NCBI RefSeq assembly: GCF_000379845.1
Contig: NZ_KB903785.1
Span: 1 to 35,216 of the forward strand
Direction of reading: 5' to 3'
DNA length: 35,216 bases
Source: Moraxella boevrei DSM 14165
GTDB taxonomy: Bacteria > Pseudomonadota > Gammaproteobacteria > Pseudomonadales > Moraxellaceae
A model generated the notes under the pieces. It did no database searches, was not told where the DNA came from, and saw only the letters and a program-made list of their open reading frames with translations. A program made the position numbers and the translations under genes. Shown piece after piece: positions 34,942 to 35,216 of the stretch. The stretch's first letter is position 1; each line of letters opens with the position of its first letter.

Positions 34942-35216
<275 letters not shown>

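Overview
The window looks like an origin-proximal chromosomal segment of a Moraxellaceae bacterium, most likely Moraxella or a close relative. The reasons are an AT-rich base composition, a DUF2788 gene beside cmoAB, an argS–SPOR pair, a GacS-like hybrid kinase, a lone roadblock/LC7 protein and an ArgS/ErpA/YheS/Lgt set typical of gammaproteobacteria. No rRNA, tRNA or CRISPR array was seen.

Layout. (1) Positions 1-274 and 34942-35216 are the two opposite ends of an IS3-family element, both in the same (minus) orientation. Each insertion has cut a chromosomal gene: an SDR/epimerase loses its C-terminus on the left, and rsuA loses its N-terminus on the right. (2) Positions 0.3-3.0 kb hold a minus-strand group, DUF2788–cmoA–cmoB–SDR, for wobble uridine modification of tRNA. 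(3) Positions 3.2-5.9 kb hold argS and a SPOR (FtsN-like) protein, followed by a 133 bp MITE-like palindrome. (4) Positions 6.2-10.9 kb hold dprA–tsaC, hisH (minus), a CbpA-type co-chaperone and a double DUF305 lipoprotein (minus). (5) Positions 11.0-13.8 kb hold a hybrid sensor kinase. (6) Positions 13.9-17.9 kb hold fmt–rsmB, a second copy of the palindromic repeat core, and thrC. (7) Positions 17.9-18.9 kb hold a wrecked ClpX-like AAA+ pseudogene. (8) Positions 19.0-24.3 kb hold the roadblock gene, a YheS-type ABC-F ATPase, erpA, lgt and rsmI. (9) Positions 24.35-27.1 kb hold a cytosine-5 DNA methyltransferase fused to a probable restriction nuclease domain, wedged between rsmI and thrB. 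(10) Positions 27.2-35 kb hold hisF, a CAP-domain lipoprotein, riboflavin synthase, a ComEA-like protein, pcnB–folK, an IS5-type remnant, mazG and the broken rsuA.

Most genes are housekeeping: translation and tRNA/rRNA modification (argS, cmoA, cmoB, tsaC, fmt, rsmB, rsmI, rsuA), His and Thr synthesis (hisH, hisF, thrB, thrC), cofactors (ribE, folK, erpA), envelope (lgt, SPOR) and competence (dprA, comEA-like).

The most notable observations are four parS-type 16-mers (TGTTYCACGTGRAACA class; three perfect, one with a single mismatch) inside fmt, rsmB, yheS and ribE over 15.7 kb, which mark the segment as a likely ParB-loading centromere region, and the single-chain C5-methyltransferase/restriction-enzyme fusion embedded in a housekeeping gene run. 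Coordinates, motifs and reading frames were read directly from the sequence. Family names come from remembered similarity, and no database search was run.
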